From contig NZ_CP060137.1 of the NCBI RefSeq assembly GCF_014235785.1, positions 2,728,001 through 2,792,000 of the forward strand: a stretch of 64,000 bases of DNA. Direction: 5' to 3'. Position numbers and translations under genes: made by a program. Shown one piece after another: positions 9,706-18,277 of this stretch. The stretch comes from Bacillus sp. PAMC26568 (GTDB lineage: Bacteria; Bacillota; Bacilli; Bacillales; Bacillaceae). A model generated the notes under the pieces. That model saw only the letters and a list, made by a program, of their open reading frames with translations, had not been told where the DNA came from and did no database searches. Each line of letters begins with the position of its first letter. Positions within the stretch are counted from its first letter, which is position 1.

Positions 9706-9894
9706 TTAAGCTTTTAAACGAATCCATTCTTTTCTAAGTCTTTCAAGCTTACGTTTGCATTCATTCTTTTTCGTTTCATCGTTTTGGCTCATTGCGTCAT
9801 AAAGGGTGGCCAATTCATAATCCAACTCAAGTTTCAGCACCCCAATGCGATTATCATATTCCTTTTGTCCTGTAGTTTTAACAATTTGCTTCAT
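9706..9894 (-). CDS. Small conserved hypothetical protein
   Basis: A 62-residue, highly charged protein (Lys, Glu and Arg rich) predicted to be nearly all helix, for example KNECKRKLERLRKEW near the C-terminus, which could form a short coiled coil. The ATG at 9894 is preceded by AAAGGGGCGG and its own terminator follows, which supports it as a real gene. The 251 bases upstream to yktB hold only promoter-like AT-rich DNA. Function unknown. Confidence 0.75.
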   Translation of the reverse strand: MKQIVKTTGQKEYDNRIGVLKLELDYELATLYDAMSQNDETKKNECKRKLERLRKEWIRLKA

Positions 9895-10145
9895 CTTTCT
9901 ACCGCCCCTTTCAAAAAATGTCTATTTTTGTTTTCCAGCGACCATCATTTAACTTAATTTTCAGATATTTTTATATATGATATGACACTTGAAAATAGGA
10001 TGCAACTTGGATGTTAAAATTGTGTATTCACCTAATTATTTATTTAATACCACATTTAATGAATGTCGAAACGTGCATGTTTCTTTCGAATGTGCTGAAT
10101 AATATGCTAAACTATTTCCATGCAGCATGATCAGGAGGTAGCAGT

Positions 10146-10787
10146 ATGGAATTTAAAGGATTTACCGAAGATGATTTTAAGGTTTTTACCATTCAGGGCT
10201 TAGATGAAAGAATGGAAGCATTAATTAAAACAGTAAGACCTAAACTTGAACAGCTTGGTGAGATGTTTTCTCCAGAATTATCAGGCTTAACGGGAGAAGA
10301 AATGTTTGCACATGTTGCAAAACATGCCCGCAGATCTGTGAATCCGCCTAAAGATACATGGGTTGCTTTTGCAGGCAATAAGCGCGGCTATAAGATGCTT
10401 CCCCATTTTCAAATTGGCTTGTGGGAAACTCATGCCTTCGTTTGGTTTGCAGTTATTTACGAATCTCCAATCAAAGATCAATATGGGGCAGAGCTTGCAA
10501 AAAATTGGAAAAAAATCCAATCAGATATCCCACAGAATTATGTGTGGTCTTCAGATCATACGAAACCAGAAGTGATGGTACAAAAAGACCTCGGTCCTAA
10601 AGATTTTCAAAAATTGTTTGAAAGACTGCGGACTGTAAAAAAAGCTGAATTATTATGCGGATTAAAAATTGTCCGGGAGGACGCTGTAAAAATGTCTGGA
10701 AAAGAATTCACGCAGACTGTAGAAAAGGCATTTAAAACGCTTCTTCCTCTATATAATCTTGCACATAAAGCAGCAGTTTCTTCATGA
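10146..10787 (+). CDS. yktB: YktB, UPF0637 family protein
   Basis: A 213-residue cytosolic protein of the UPF0637 (DUF1054) family, recognised by the N-terminal [20 protein letters not shown], the centre [16 protein letters not shown] and [20 protein letters not shown]. Length agrees with B. subtilis YktB (212). The ATG at 10146 follows CAGGAGGTAG. Monocistronic with a terminator downstream. Function unknown. Confidence 0.93.
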   Translation: MEFKGFTEDDFKVFTIQGLDERMEALIKTVRPKLEQLGEMFSPELSGLTGEEMFAHVAKHARRSVNPPKDTWVAFAGNKRGYKMLPHFQIGLWETHAFVWFAVIYESPIKDQYGAELAKNWKKIQSDIPQNYVWSSDHTKPEVMVQKDLGPKDFQKLFERLRTVKKAELLCGLKIVREDAVKMSGKEFTQTVEKAFKTLLPLYNLAHKAAVSS

Positions 10788-10789
10788 GA

Positions 10790-10850
10790 AAAGCGCAAGC
10801 TCCCATTTAGCGCAGGCAGCGAGGAGCTGAGCATTGGAGCTAGAGTATAC
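10790..10850. repeat. Possible dispersed repeat relic
   Basis: The segment beginning AAAAGCGCAAGCTCCCATTT and running through TTAGCGCAGGCA resembles, in reverse orientation, the sequence near 46770-46820 (AAAAGCGGAAGGGCCTGTTTAGCGCAGGCA read on the minus strand, split here by mismatches). It may be a fragment of a short dispersed intergenic repeat. Confidence 0.4.
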
Positions 10851-10864
10851 TATCTTATCACTTG

Positions 10865-10904
10865 AAAAAGCAAAAGGACGGCATGTGCCGTCCTTTTGCT
10901 TTTT
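10865..10904. terminator. Terminator after yktB
   Basis: Long perfect stem AAAAAGCAAAAGGACGGCA / TGCCGTCCTTTTGCTTTTT. Symmetric A and T runs make it usable by both strands. Confidence 0.92.
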
Positions 10905-11036
10905 AGCAGTGTTCCCTAGATTGTTGTTTTTTGCAGATAGACATAGAAGCCGTGCTCTATTCTAAACAAAACTCTCGAAGTTTCCCCTGATATAACGATT
11001 GAAGCTATTGTATTTACAGCAATCGTTTAAAAGAGC

Positions 11037-11306
11037 CTACATTTTAATTTTATCAGAGTCGCTGCTTTCTCTTCCCTTTTTGATGGCACGATAGGAAGAA
11101 TAACCGCTCATTTCCTCAAAATCATCACAAAGATTTTTTTCTTCTGCTTTGCTCGGGACAATCTCTTTAAATCTCCGATAGGCATTCATTAATGCTTCTC
11201 GGCTGATCCCGCTCTCATACGCTTTTTCAATTGATTGGAAAAATGCAATAACATCAATAATTTCAGTCGTGCTCCAATCAGGCTGAATTGGATATTGATA
11301 TTCCAA
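11037..11306 (-). CDS. yktA: YktA, UPF0223 family protein
   Basis: An 89-residue small cytosolic protein. The N-terminal [20 protein letters not shown] and centre [15 protein letters not shown] followed by SGYSSYRA are the UPF0223 signature. Size matches B. subtilis YktA. Separated from the upstream oxidoreductase gene by 32 bases, so it may share its transcript; this is the island boundary. Function unknown. Confidence 0.92.
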   Translation of the reverse strand: MEYQYPIQPDWSTTEIIDVIAFFQSIEKAYESGISREALMNAYRRFKEIVPSKAEEKNLCDDFEEMSGYSSYRAIKKGRESSDSDKIKM

Positions 11307-11338
11307 AGGTCCTCACCTGCCTTTTCATGTTGAATGGT

Positions 11339-12298
11339 TTATTGACTCCATCTTTGCCTTAGACTTTCTGCTTCGCTTATCATCCGTGACATAAGCTGCT
11401 CTGCACTTGGAATATCATGAATTAAACCTGTTACTTGACCTGCCCAGGCAAAACCATTGTCTATCATACCATCATATATGTATCTTTTGTTAGCATGTCC
11501 GCTAATATAATCTTTTAATTGCTCATAATCGGCATGTTCATCTTCCATCTCTAATATTTTTGCAGTCCACGGACCAGCAAGAGCCCGCGCCGGAGCACCA
11601 ATGCTGCGTTTTATAACAACCGTATCCCGCTCAGAACTATTTACTAGAGCAGCTTTATACGCTGAATGAGCATGGATACACTCCTTGGTTGCAATAAAAC
11701 GTGTTCCCATTTCAATTCCTTCTGCACCTAAACTGAGAGCTGCCATCAGCCCTCTTCCGTCACCAATACCTCCTGAAGCAATCACTGGAATTGAGACTGA
11801 ATCGACAACCTGAGGTATAAGAACAAACGTGCCGGTATCGTCTCTTCCAAGGTGGCCGCCTCCTTCCTGTCCCACTACCATCACAGCATCTGCACCTAAT
11901 TCTTCGGCTTTTTCGGCTTGCCTTCTTGCAGCAACCAGGACTAGCTTCCTTACATTTACCCCTTTTAATTGATCAAATATTGGAGACGGGTTTCCTCCAG
12001 TCATTGATATTACGGGCACCTCTTCTTCAATAGCAACATCTAGCAGGTCTGAAAACGCTCTTCCATGCTGTCCAATTGCAAAATTCACTCCGAAAGGTTT
12101 ATCGGTTTTTTGTCGTACTTTTGAAATTTCTTCCCTTAACAGCTCAGGTTCACCTAAAGACATAGCGGTAATCTGCCCAAGTCCGCCTGCATTAGATACG
12201 GCAGCTGCCAAATCTGAATAAGCAAGATATGCGAGACCTCCCTGTATTATTGGATATTCGATATTGAGCAGTTCTGTAATTCTCGTGTTCCATTTCAT
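11339..12298 (-). CDS. NAD(P)H-dependent flavin oxidoreductase (nitronate monooxygenase / FabK-like)
   Basis: A 319-residue TIM-barrel FMN enzyme of the 2-nitropropane dioxygenase family. Visible motifs are PIIQGGLAYLAYSDLAAAV at the N-terminus, GVNFAIGQHGR, the VVGQEGGGHLGRDD loop that binds FMN phosphate, and PVIASGGIGDGRGLMAALSLGA. The family includes nitronate monooxygenases, FabK enoyl reductases and proteins that desaturate or reduce acyl or quinone substrates. As the last gene on the edge of a fatty-acid catabolic island, a role on an acyl-type substrate is possible. The ATG at 12298 follows a weak GAGAGGGG ribosome binding site. Confidence 0.85.
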   Translation of the reverse strand: MKWNTRITELLNIEYPIIQGGLAYLAYSDLAAAVSNAGGLGQITAMSLGEPELLREEISKVRQKTDKPFGVNFAIGQHGRAFSDLLDVAIEEEVPVISMTGGNPSPIFDQLKGVNVRKLVLVAARRQAEKAEELGADAVMVVGQEGGGHLGRDDTGTFVLIPQVVDSVSIPVIASGGIGDGRGLMAALSLGAEGIEMGTRFIATKECIHAHSAYKAALVNSSERDTVVIKRSIGAPARALAGPWTAKILEMEDEHADYEQLKDYISGHANKRYIYDGMIDNGFAWAGQVTGLIHDIPSAEQLMSRMISEAESLRQRWSQ

Positions 12299-12393
12299 CC
12301 ATATTCCCCTCTCTTGAAGTCAAAACTATAAATAATTGTTTTCGATTCTAGCCTTACATATTTTTTTATAATTTTAAAAATTTTTGTTCAGTA

Positions 12394-12433
12394 ATTCATT
12401 CGATATTTCTATAATTCATTCGATATTTCTATA
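12394..12433. repeat. Perfect 20-bp tandem duplication
   Basis: ATTCATTCGATATTTCTATA occurs twice head to tail, 96-135 bases upstream of the flavin oxidoreductase start. It could duplicate an operator; the TTCATTC half-site resembles a FadR-type half-site, but no full palindrome is present. Confidence 0.8.
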
Positions 12434-12519
12434 AAATTTCCTGTTCATAAGAAGAAATTAGAATATTAGACCTGCCCCATAATTGCTCATTTCCCTCAAC
12501 TAAATTTATTCAGGTGTTA

Positions 12520-12549
12520 AATAAATAAGCGGCGGCTATTGCCGCCGCC
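12520..12549 (-). terminator. Terminator of the ligase-phosphotriesterase operon
   Basis: On the minus strand GGCGGCGGC-AATA-GCCGCCGC followed by TTATTTATTT. Very GC-rich stem. Confidence 0.88.
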
Positions 12550-12553
12550 GTGA

Positions 12554-13557
12554 TTAAGCATTCAATTTAGCTTCTTGCTGAAAAAAGAGTCTGGAAGGAT
12601 TTACTTCAACCATCGTGCTAATGCTTTCCTCTGATAACCCTTGCTCCCGCAACTCAGGAATAATATTTTCAAAGAGATGTGCAGGATGCCAGTTTTTCAT
12701 TTTTTCTTGAATCTGCTCTTGCAAAATTAAAGGTCTGCCCATCCAATAATTAACAGTGTCATGAGACAGCATGATCTGATTTGTATAGCCAAGGGATACT
12801 AATTTCAAGAGGGTTTTTATCCTCTCTTCATCAGAAGGAGCTCCCCCCCATTCCCTGTATCCCAAAGCGGTCTAAAGCAATAAAAGCACCTTTTTTCAAT
12901 ACGTCCAAATGATAATCAACGTTTGTATTTCCGCACATATGTCCAATCACGATCTTTTTTGGATCACAGCCAAGCTCCAGCAATAGATCCACTTGTTCAG
13001 GACCCATCGTTCCCTCCTGTGTATGTGTCAATATAACCGTTCCTTCTTCACGCTGCACCCTGGCAGCTGCTTTAAAGAACATTTCTTCATACTTCGTTAT
13101 TTCACCCTTGCTTGAGACAAGATTAAGTATACATGGTTTAATCCCAGTATTTCGGATTCCATCTGTTACTTCCTTCTTGAACATTTCATATATTTCTTCT
13201 TCAGCCGTTCCAAGTCCTTGTCTGAACTTAAAATAAGGCGTCGCTCCTTCTCCTTCATAATAGAAACCAGTAGCACATATGATTTGCAAGCCTGTCCGCT
13301 CAGAGATTTCTTTTAACAGCTCAGGGTTTCTTCCGCATTCATTTGGTGTGGGATCGACTACTGTTTCTACTCCAAAGCTTAAAAGCTGCAATGCAATTGT
13401 AATACCGGTCTCCAGTGCATCCTGTTCATCAAATCCCCCTAGAGAGTCATCTCCGTGAAATCCAGGATAGCCAAAAACAAAATGTTCATGAATGAGTGTT
13501 TTCCCGAGCTGATCCGCAGAAATTGGCCCAGTTACAGTTTCAATTTGTATTTTTCAT
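12554..13557 (-). pseudogene. Phosphotriesterase/lactonase-like hydrolase, two frameshifts
   Basis: An amidohydrolase of the phosphotriesterase-like lactonase/PHP type, about 333 codons. Retained motifs are N-terminal LIHEHF, VVDPTPNECGRN, VILTHTQEG, KIVIGHMCGNTNVDYH, IALDRFG and the C-terminal MLSHD metal aspartate. The bridging lysine of true lactonases is not obvious (the aligned stretch reads CILNLVSS). Two single-base insertions break it: an A5 run four codons from the start (TGA soon after) and a G7 run at about 12842-12848, where GMGGSSF-stop replaces GMGGAPSDEER. Removing one base from each run restores one open frame (1002 of 1004 bases). The start ATG overlaps the ligase stop (ATGA). 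Could be a real pseudogene, an assembly error or a slippage switch. Confidence 0.85.
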
Positions 13558-15236
13558 CATTTCACCCTCAAAACCTTTTGATTTTCTTCTTCCTGGAGCT
13601 GACGCCATAGAAGTTTGCCGCTTGATGTCATTGGAAGGCTCTTTCTAAATTCAATGTATCTCGGATATTTGTAAGCAGCCATTTTCTCTTTTGCCCAGTT
13701 CACAATCTCTTGCTCATCTATTTTTCCTTCATATTCTTTATTTAAGATAATAAATGCCTTGACGGTTTCCCCTCTTCTTTCATCTGGAATACCTACGACA
13801 CACGCTTGCTGCACAGCAGGATGCTGATAAAGAACACCTTCTATCTCAGTCGGCCATACTTTAAAGCCTGAAGCGTTGATCATTCTTTTTACTCGATCTA
13901 CAATAAAGTAATAACCTTCATCATCCCGTTTGCCAATGTCGCCTGTCCTGAAAAACTTCATACCTTCTATTTCAATAAATGATTTTTCATTTTCTTCTTC
14001 GCGATTATAATAGCCGATGAAAACTTGCGGCCCATTGACAACAATTTCACCTTCCTGCCCATCTGACAGTACTGTCAGATGAATCGGATCAATAATCCTT
14101 GCCTCGACATCAAAAGATGGAATTCCTAAGCATTGTAATTTTGGACGGTCTGGGGGATTGAAATGAGTCTGCGCAATCGTTTCAGAAAGTCCATATCCTT
14201 CAATAAATTTAAGCCCTGTCATTTTATACAGCTTTTCTCCAACTGCGGCAGGCAGAGGTGCCCCGCCTCCTGCTATATTCATCAAGGACGAAACGTCTTC
14301 CTTTACAAGCGCAGGATTTGCCAGAAAATCGATCAGCATTGTGCTGATATTTATCCAGTGTGTAACCTTTTTCTCATGAATTACTTTTCTTGCATACTCC
14401 CTGTCCCATCTTGTCATCATAACTACCGTAGCCCCTGATAGGATGGGAATATGCATACTGTGAACCATTCCAGTTACATGAAATAACGGGAGTGTCGCCA
14501 GGCAAATTGCATCTGAAGTGGCATTCAGCCAATGATACCCGCCGAATGTATTAGCCTGAACGGTCCGGTGAGAATGCATACAGCCTTTTGGAAGTCCCGT
14601 TGTTCCAGAAGTATACGGCATTACAGCTAAATCGTCTGGTCCAGCTGTCATTTCTGATGGAGAAAATAATGCCTGCAGTGCTTCTTTCCAACCATAATGG
14701 TCTTTATTTAAAAGCGGGATGGCATCCCTCTTTACCTCATCTGGTATATCTTCTCGGTTTGAGTCTTTAGAAAGATAATCAGAGTAAACCGCTGTAATGA
14801 CATTTTTTAATGACGTAGACTCGAAAATAGACTGTAAGCGTTCATAAAGTTCTTGGCCGATAATACCTGTGTTCATTTGGCAATCATTAATATAAAATCT
14901 GAGTTCTTCTTCAGTATTCATCGGATTTATTGGAACAACAATCCCGCCAGCTCTCAAAATCGCATAGTAGCCAATTACGAATTGAGGCGAATTTTGAACG
15001 AATAAGAGTACTTTATCGCCCACAGCAACAGATAATTTCTTTTCCAGAAAGCCTGCAAGCGATTCTACTTCACGAAATAACTGGTTGTATGTAATTTCTG
15101 CTCCATAATAACAAATGGCAGTTTTGTCAGAATAACGCTTTGCTGAGACAGCTAGATTTTCATAAAGTGTTGTGTCAGGAACCGTTAATGTATGGGGCAC
15201 CCTTTTCGGCCAATGTTCAAAATGAGCATGAATCAT
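13557..15236 (-). CDS. AMP-forming acyl-CoA ligase
   Basis: A 559-residue member of the ANL superfamily that activates a carboxylic acid to its acyl-CoA through an acyl-AMP. Seen are P-loop YTSGTTGLPKGCMHSH near residue 215, the A5-type EGYGLSET, the hinge FRTGDIGKRDDEG and the C-terminal catalytic lysine in TSSGKLLWR. Substrate not readable; medium or long chain, or a modified acid. The ATG at 15236 is preferred (AGAGGTG nine bases upstream) over a GTG at 15248 that contains that ribosome binding site. First gene of a two-gene unit with the broken lactonase-like gene; a cre-like site lies just upstream. Confidence 0.9.
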   Translation of the reverse strand: MIHAHFEHWPKRVPHTLTVPDTTLYENLAVSAKRYSDKTAICYYGAEITYNQLFREVESLAGFLEKKLSVAVGDKVLLFVQNSPQFVIGYYAILRAGGIVVPINPMNTEEELRFYINDCQMNTGIIGQELYERLQSIFESTSLKNVITAVYSDYLSKDSNREDIPDEVKRDAIPLLNKDHYGWKEALQALFSPSEMTAGPDDLAVMPYTSGTTGLPKGCMHSHRTVQANTFGGYHWLNATSDAICLATLPLFHVTGMVHSMHIPILSGATVVMMTRWDREYARKVIHEKKVTHWINISTMLIDFLANPALVKEDVSSLMNIAGGGAPLPAAVGEKLYKMTGLKFIEGYGLSETIAQTHFNPPDRPKLQCLGIPSFDVEARIIDPIHLTVLSDGQEGEIVVNGPQVFIGYYNREEENEKSFIEIEGMKFFRTGDIGKRDDEGYYFIVDRVKRMINASGFKVWPTEIEGVLYQHPAVQQACVVGIPDERRGETVKAFIILNKEYEGKIDEQEIVNWAKEKMAAYKYPRYIEFRKSLPMTSSGKLLWRQLQEEENQKVLRVK

Positions 15237-15262
15237 GGATTGCTGCACCTCTTCTCTATAAT

Positions 15263-15276
15263 TGGTAACGCTTACA
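15263..15276. promoter_or_regulatory. cre-like CcpA site
   Basis: On the minus strand TGTAAGCGTTACCA matches the cre consensus TGWAANCGNTNWCA with a single mismatch. It lies 27 bases upstream of the ligase start, in or just after the promoter, where CcpA would block transcription in the presence of preferred sugars. Confidence 0.65.
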
Positions 15277-15351
15277 ATATAATTCTAATTTTTCTGATAA
15301 ATACCTTTTGTAAATAAAAATAATTTTGTAAGTTCGTTTCAAATTTAACGA

Positions 15352-15388
15352 AAGAGAGTTTCCCAGCATTCAGTCAGGGAAACTCCAA
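15352..15388 (-). terminator. Hairpin downstream of the substrate-binding protein gene
   Basis: On the minus strand GAGTTTCCC...GGGAAACTC followed by a weak T-rich run. It sits within a 315-base gap (15237-15551) between two minus-strand genes. The rest of the gap holds AT-rich DNA and a relic ending TTTACGAAAAGAGCCT that resembles the end of the dispersed repeats at 45.4 and 59.1 kb. Confidence 0.55.
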
Positions 15389-15551
15389 TCATTATTTGGA
15401 TGTGTTCGAAATTGATTGGCGGCTTTGAGCAGGAGTCACTCACCAAGGTCTCGGGTCGTCTTAAATTTCAATAAACAGGACTAATTTTGACTCAATCAAA
15501 ACCCAATTTTTTCACTGAATTGCTATTGCATCAATGTTTACGAAAAGAGCC

Positions 15552-16733
15552 TTATTTTTTTATATTGACCAGCTTTCCTTCTTCGACTGCATAAATGGAT
15601 GTTTCCCAATCAAATCCATTATTTTCTATGCCAGTCAAATGCCAGACCATCTGCTCATCCTCCAGGTTTTTAATTCCTTCCTCCATATTTTCCATGATTT
15701 TAGTCGGATCTGAAACAGTTCCTGCAGCCTGCATGGCCTTTACTGCAACGTGAAGAGCCTGGTAATTAAATGCACTTTCAGCTGTAGGTACGCCATCACT
15801 CACATCTGCATATTTTTCAACAAATGCCGGGCCTCCCGGTGCATCACTTTGTTTAATTGGAAGTGTTCCTACTCCTCCTTCAAGCATTTCGTAGCCTCCT
15901 AGCACTACCTCCATTTCTTCAAATTTCGCCTGATCCATAATCATAATTCCGCCCTTAAAACCAAGTTCTCGTGCTTGCTTGATTAATAGGGCTGTCGGCT
16001 GAGATGGACCTCCTACAAATAGGACATCGGGCTTTTCTTTTAAAGCATTTGTCATGATTGTGAAAAAGTCTGTTTCCTTGCTGAAATCAACAGATCCGTC
16101 AAATACGATCTCTCCGCCTTTTTTCTCCCAGACTGGCTTTATTGTTGCTGTCCAATCTTTGCCGTATTGAGTAGCTGTCGGAATTAAAGCCAGCTTTTTC
16201 CCAAAACGCTTCATTTGATAGTCTGCATACGGTTCCGGATATGCATCATAGGATGAAGGAATACTCAAGGTCAGCTTATTGCCCTGTTCCTGGATTTTCG
16301 GTTCACTTGTATAAGCGCCGATAATGAAATTTTCTTGCTGATTAAATACTTGAGTTGCAAAAACGCCTCCGCTATGAGGAACGAAAATGATTGGAGTCTT
16401 GTTTTCCTGAACAAGTCTGCGCGCATTTGTTCCTGTTTCATTCGGCAGGTATTTATCATCAAGAGACACAATTTTCACCTTATACTTTTTTCCGTCTACT
16501 TCAAATCCTTCTTTGTTGATTTCATCTGCTGCCATGGTTAAACCTCTTAATGTATTTTCCCCATAGAATGCCGCAGGACCTGATAAAGGACCGCTAAACC
16601 CAATGTTGACTGTACCCTCTTTTGAATCTGAACCTCCTGCAGCAGTTGAAGATTCACTTGAGTTACAGGCAGAGAGCCCTAATACTGAGACAAATAATCC
16701 AAGTACAATACCAATCCTTTTCAGCGATTTCAC
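15552..16733 (-). CDS. LIV-type ABC transporter substrate-binding lipoprotein
   Basis: A 393-residue lipoprotein of the LivJ/LivK periplasmic-binding fold. The signal peptide KSLKRIGIVLGLFVSVLGLS ends in lipobox LSAC, followed by a Ser/Gly linker, then VNIGFSGPLSGPAAFYGEN, the typical entry strand. The start is GTG at 16733 behind AGGGGG. It sits downstream of livHMGF and completes a five-component importer. The ligand of this family ranges from branched-chain amino acids to aromatic and short organic acids, and context suggests the acid or lactone degraded by the island. Confidence 0.92.
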   Translation of the reverse strand: MKSLKRIGIVLGLFVSVLGLSACNSSESSTAAGGSDSKEGTVNIGFSGPLSGPAAFYGENTLRGLTMAADEINKEGFEVDGKKYKVKIVSLDDKYLPNETGTNARRLVQENKTPIIFVPHSGGVFATQVFNQQENFIIGAYTSEPKIQEQGNKLTLSIPSSYDAYPEPYADYQMKRFGKKLALIPTATQYGKDWTATIKPVWEKKGGEIVFDGSVDFSKETDFFTIMTNALKEKPDVLFVGGPSQPTALLIKQARELGFKGGIMIMDQAKFEEMEVVLGGYEMLEGGVGTLPIKQSDAPGGPAFVEKYADVSDGVPTAESAFNYQALHVAVKAMQAAGTVSDPTKIMENMEEGIKNLEDEQMVWHLTGIENNGFDWETSIYAVEEGKLVNIKK

Positions 16734-16812
16734 ATTGATTCCCCCTATTTTTCATTTTCACCTGACTGCTGCCAATCTTAAAACCTCACCCCCTGCTGCG
16801 TGAAGTGTATGA

Positions 16813-17520
16813 TCATGCGCCTATATAAGCACGCTTAATCTCTTCATTATCAAACAGCTCCTCTTTCGAACCTTCCATAACAATTTGCCCGCTCTCCATT
16901 ACATATCCTCTTGAAGATATCGAGAGAGCTGCATGAGCATTTTGTTCTGCAAGCAAAATGGTCGTGCCATTTTTATGAATCTCCTGTATGACTCTAAACA
17001 TTTGTTCGACAATAAGCGGTGCAAGCCCAAGCGACGGTTCATCGAGAAGAAGGATTTTTGGGTGGGACATGAGTGCCCTTCCGATCGCAAGCATTTGCTG
17101 CTGTCCCCCGCTTAAAGATCCGGAGGCATTTTTTCTTTTTTCAAATAAAATAGGGAAGAGAGCATAAATCTCGTCAAGCCGTTTTTTTACCATTTCACTT
17201 TTTTTGCGATGGCTGTAGCTTCCCATTTTCAAATTTTCAAAAACAGTCATTTCTGGAAACAGCTTTCTTCCTTCCGCACATTGGACAATTCCTGATCTGA
17301 CAAGCTTATAAGGAGGTTTGTTATGGATTTCCGTTTCTTCAAATAAAATTTGTCCCTCTGAGACTTTATTTAAGCCTGAAATCGTATTGAATAATGTGCT
17401 TTTCCCTGCTCCATTTGCACCAAGGATTGTGACCAGCTCGCCTCTGCCAATCTCCATCGATACATTTTTAAGAGCCTGAAAGCGACCATAATGAACATTA
17501 ATATGTTGCAGCTTCAGCAT
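16813..17520 (-). CDS. livF: LIV-type ABC transporter ATP-binding protein (LivF)
   Basis: A 235-residue ATPase with Walker A GANGAGKST, signature LSGGQQQMLAIGRAL, Walker B ILLLDEPSLGLAP and the H-loop region. The LivF hallmark is the short form that lacks the LivG insertion. The ATG at 17520 (MLKLQHINV) is preceded by GGGAGG and lies inside the end of livG (23-base overlap), so it is translationally coupled. An open frame to 17604 has no ribosome binding site and was not used. Confidence 0.92.
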   Translation of the reverse strand: MLKLQHINVHYGRFQALKNVSMEIGRGELVTILGANGAGKSTLFNTISGLNKVSEGQILFEETEIHNKPPYKLVRSGIVQCAEGRKLFPEMTVFENLKMGSYSHRKKSEMVKKRLDEIYALFPILFEKRKNASGSLSGGQQQMLAIGRALMSHPKILLLDEPSLGLAPLIVEQMFRVIQEIHKNGTTILLAEQNAHAALSISSRGYVMESGQIVMEGSKEELFDNEEIKRAYIGA

Positions 17521-18277
17521 AAGCATGGCCTCCCAGATAAGCTTCAATGACATCGGGATTCGCCTGGATATCCCTCGGCAGACCCTCAGCAATTTTTTTT
17601 CCATGATTCAGGACCATAACTTTATCAGCGAGACTCATGACCATCTTCATCTTATGTTCAATGAAACAAACGGTATATCCATGGTTTTTCAGTTTAAGGA
17701 TGAGCTCTGACAATCCTTCCGTCTCATCAGGATTTACACCTGCGGCCGGCTCATCAAGCAGCACAATTTTTGGTTCCGTTGCTAAAGCCAGAGCAATAGC
17801 TACCCTTTTTTGAGCTTCTTGTGTAATTGATGAAACGACTTCTCCTTCGAGTTGCTCGATGCCGCAGAATGCTAAGGCATCCATGGCTTTTTCGTAACAC
17901 GCTTTTTGTTCTGATTTTTCCCTTCTGCTGTTAAAAATTCCATCAAACAAATGAGATTTCGTGCGGAGCCGGTGTCCGATCAGAACGTTGTCAATAACAG
18001 TAGAATCTGAGAATAAATTCGTCGTTTGAAATGTTCTGCCAATCCCAAGCTTCGCCATTTTTGCCGGTTTTGCTGCGGTCACATCTTTTCCTTCAAAGTG
18101 AATGCTTCCTGAGGTAGGTCGATGAAAACCGCTGATTAAGTTAAGAAACGTGGATTTACCTGCGCCATTTGGTCCAATGATTGCGGTAATCTTCCCTTTC
18201 TCGATTGTAAGATCAACGTTATTTACTGCCGTTAAACCGCCAAAGGATTTGGTTAATTGGTGGATCTCAGCCAGCAT
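17498..18277 (-). CDS. livG: LIV-type ABC transporter ATP-binding protein (LivG)
   Basis: A 259-residue ATPase with Walker A GPNGAGKST, Walker B VLLDEPAAGVNPDE and the LivG-type loop around FNSRREKSEQK. The usual LSGGQ signature is degenerate (VVSSITQEAQKRVAIALALA), an unusual variant. Other elements are complete. The start ATG overlaps the livM stop (TGATG). Second of two ATPases of the importer. Confidence 0.9.
   Translation of the reverse strand: MLAEIHQLTKSFGGLTAVNNVDLTIEKGKITAIIGPNGAGKSTFLNLISGFHRPTSGSIHFEGKDVTAAKPAKMAKLGIGRTFQTTNLFSDSTVIDNVLIGHRLRTKSHLFDGIFNSRREKSEQKACYEKAMDALAFCGIEQLEGEVVSSITQEAQKRVAIALALATEPKIVLLDEPAAGVNPDETEGLSELILKLKNHGYTVCFIEHKMKMVMSLADKVMVLNHGKKIAEGLPRDIQANPDVIEAYLGGHAYAEAATY

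Noticed and set aside
12831-13391. Two separate short hydrolase genes
   Set aside because: Both frames align end to end with one phosphotriesterase-like protein; a +1 in the G7 run explains the split.
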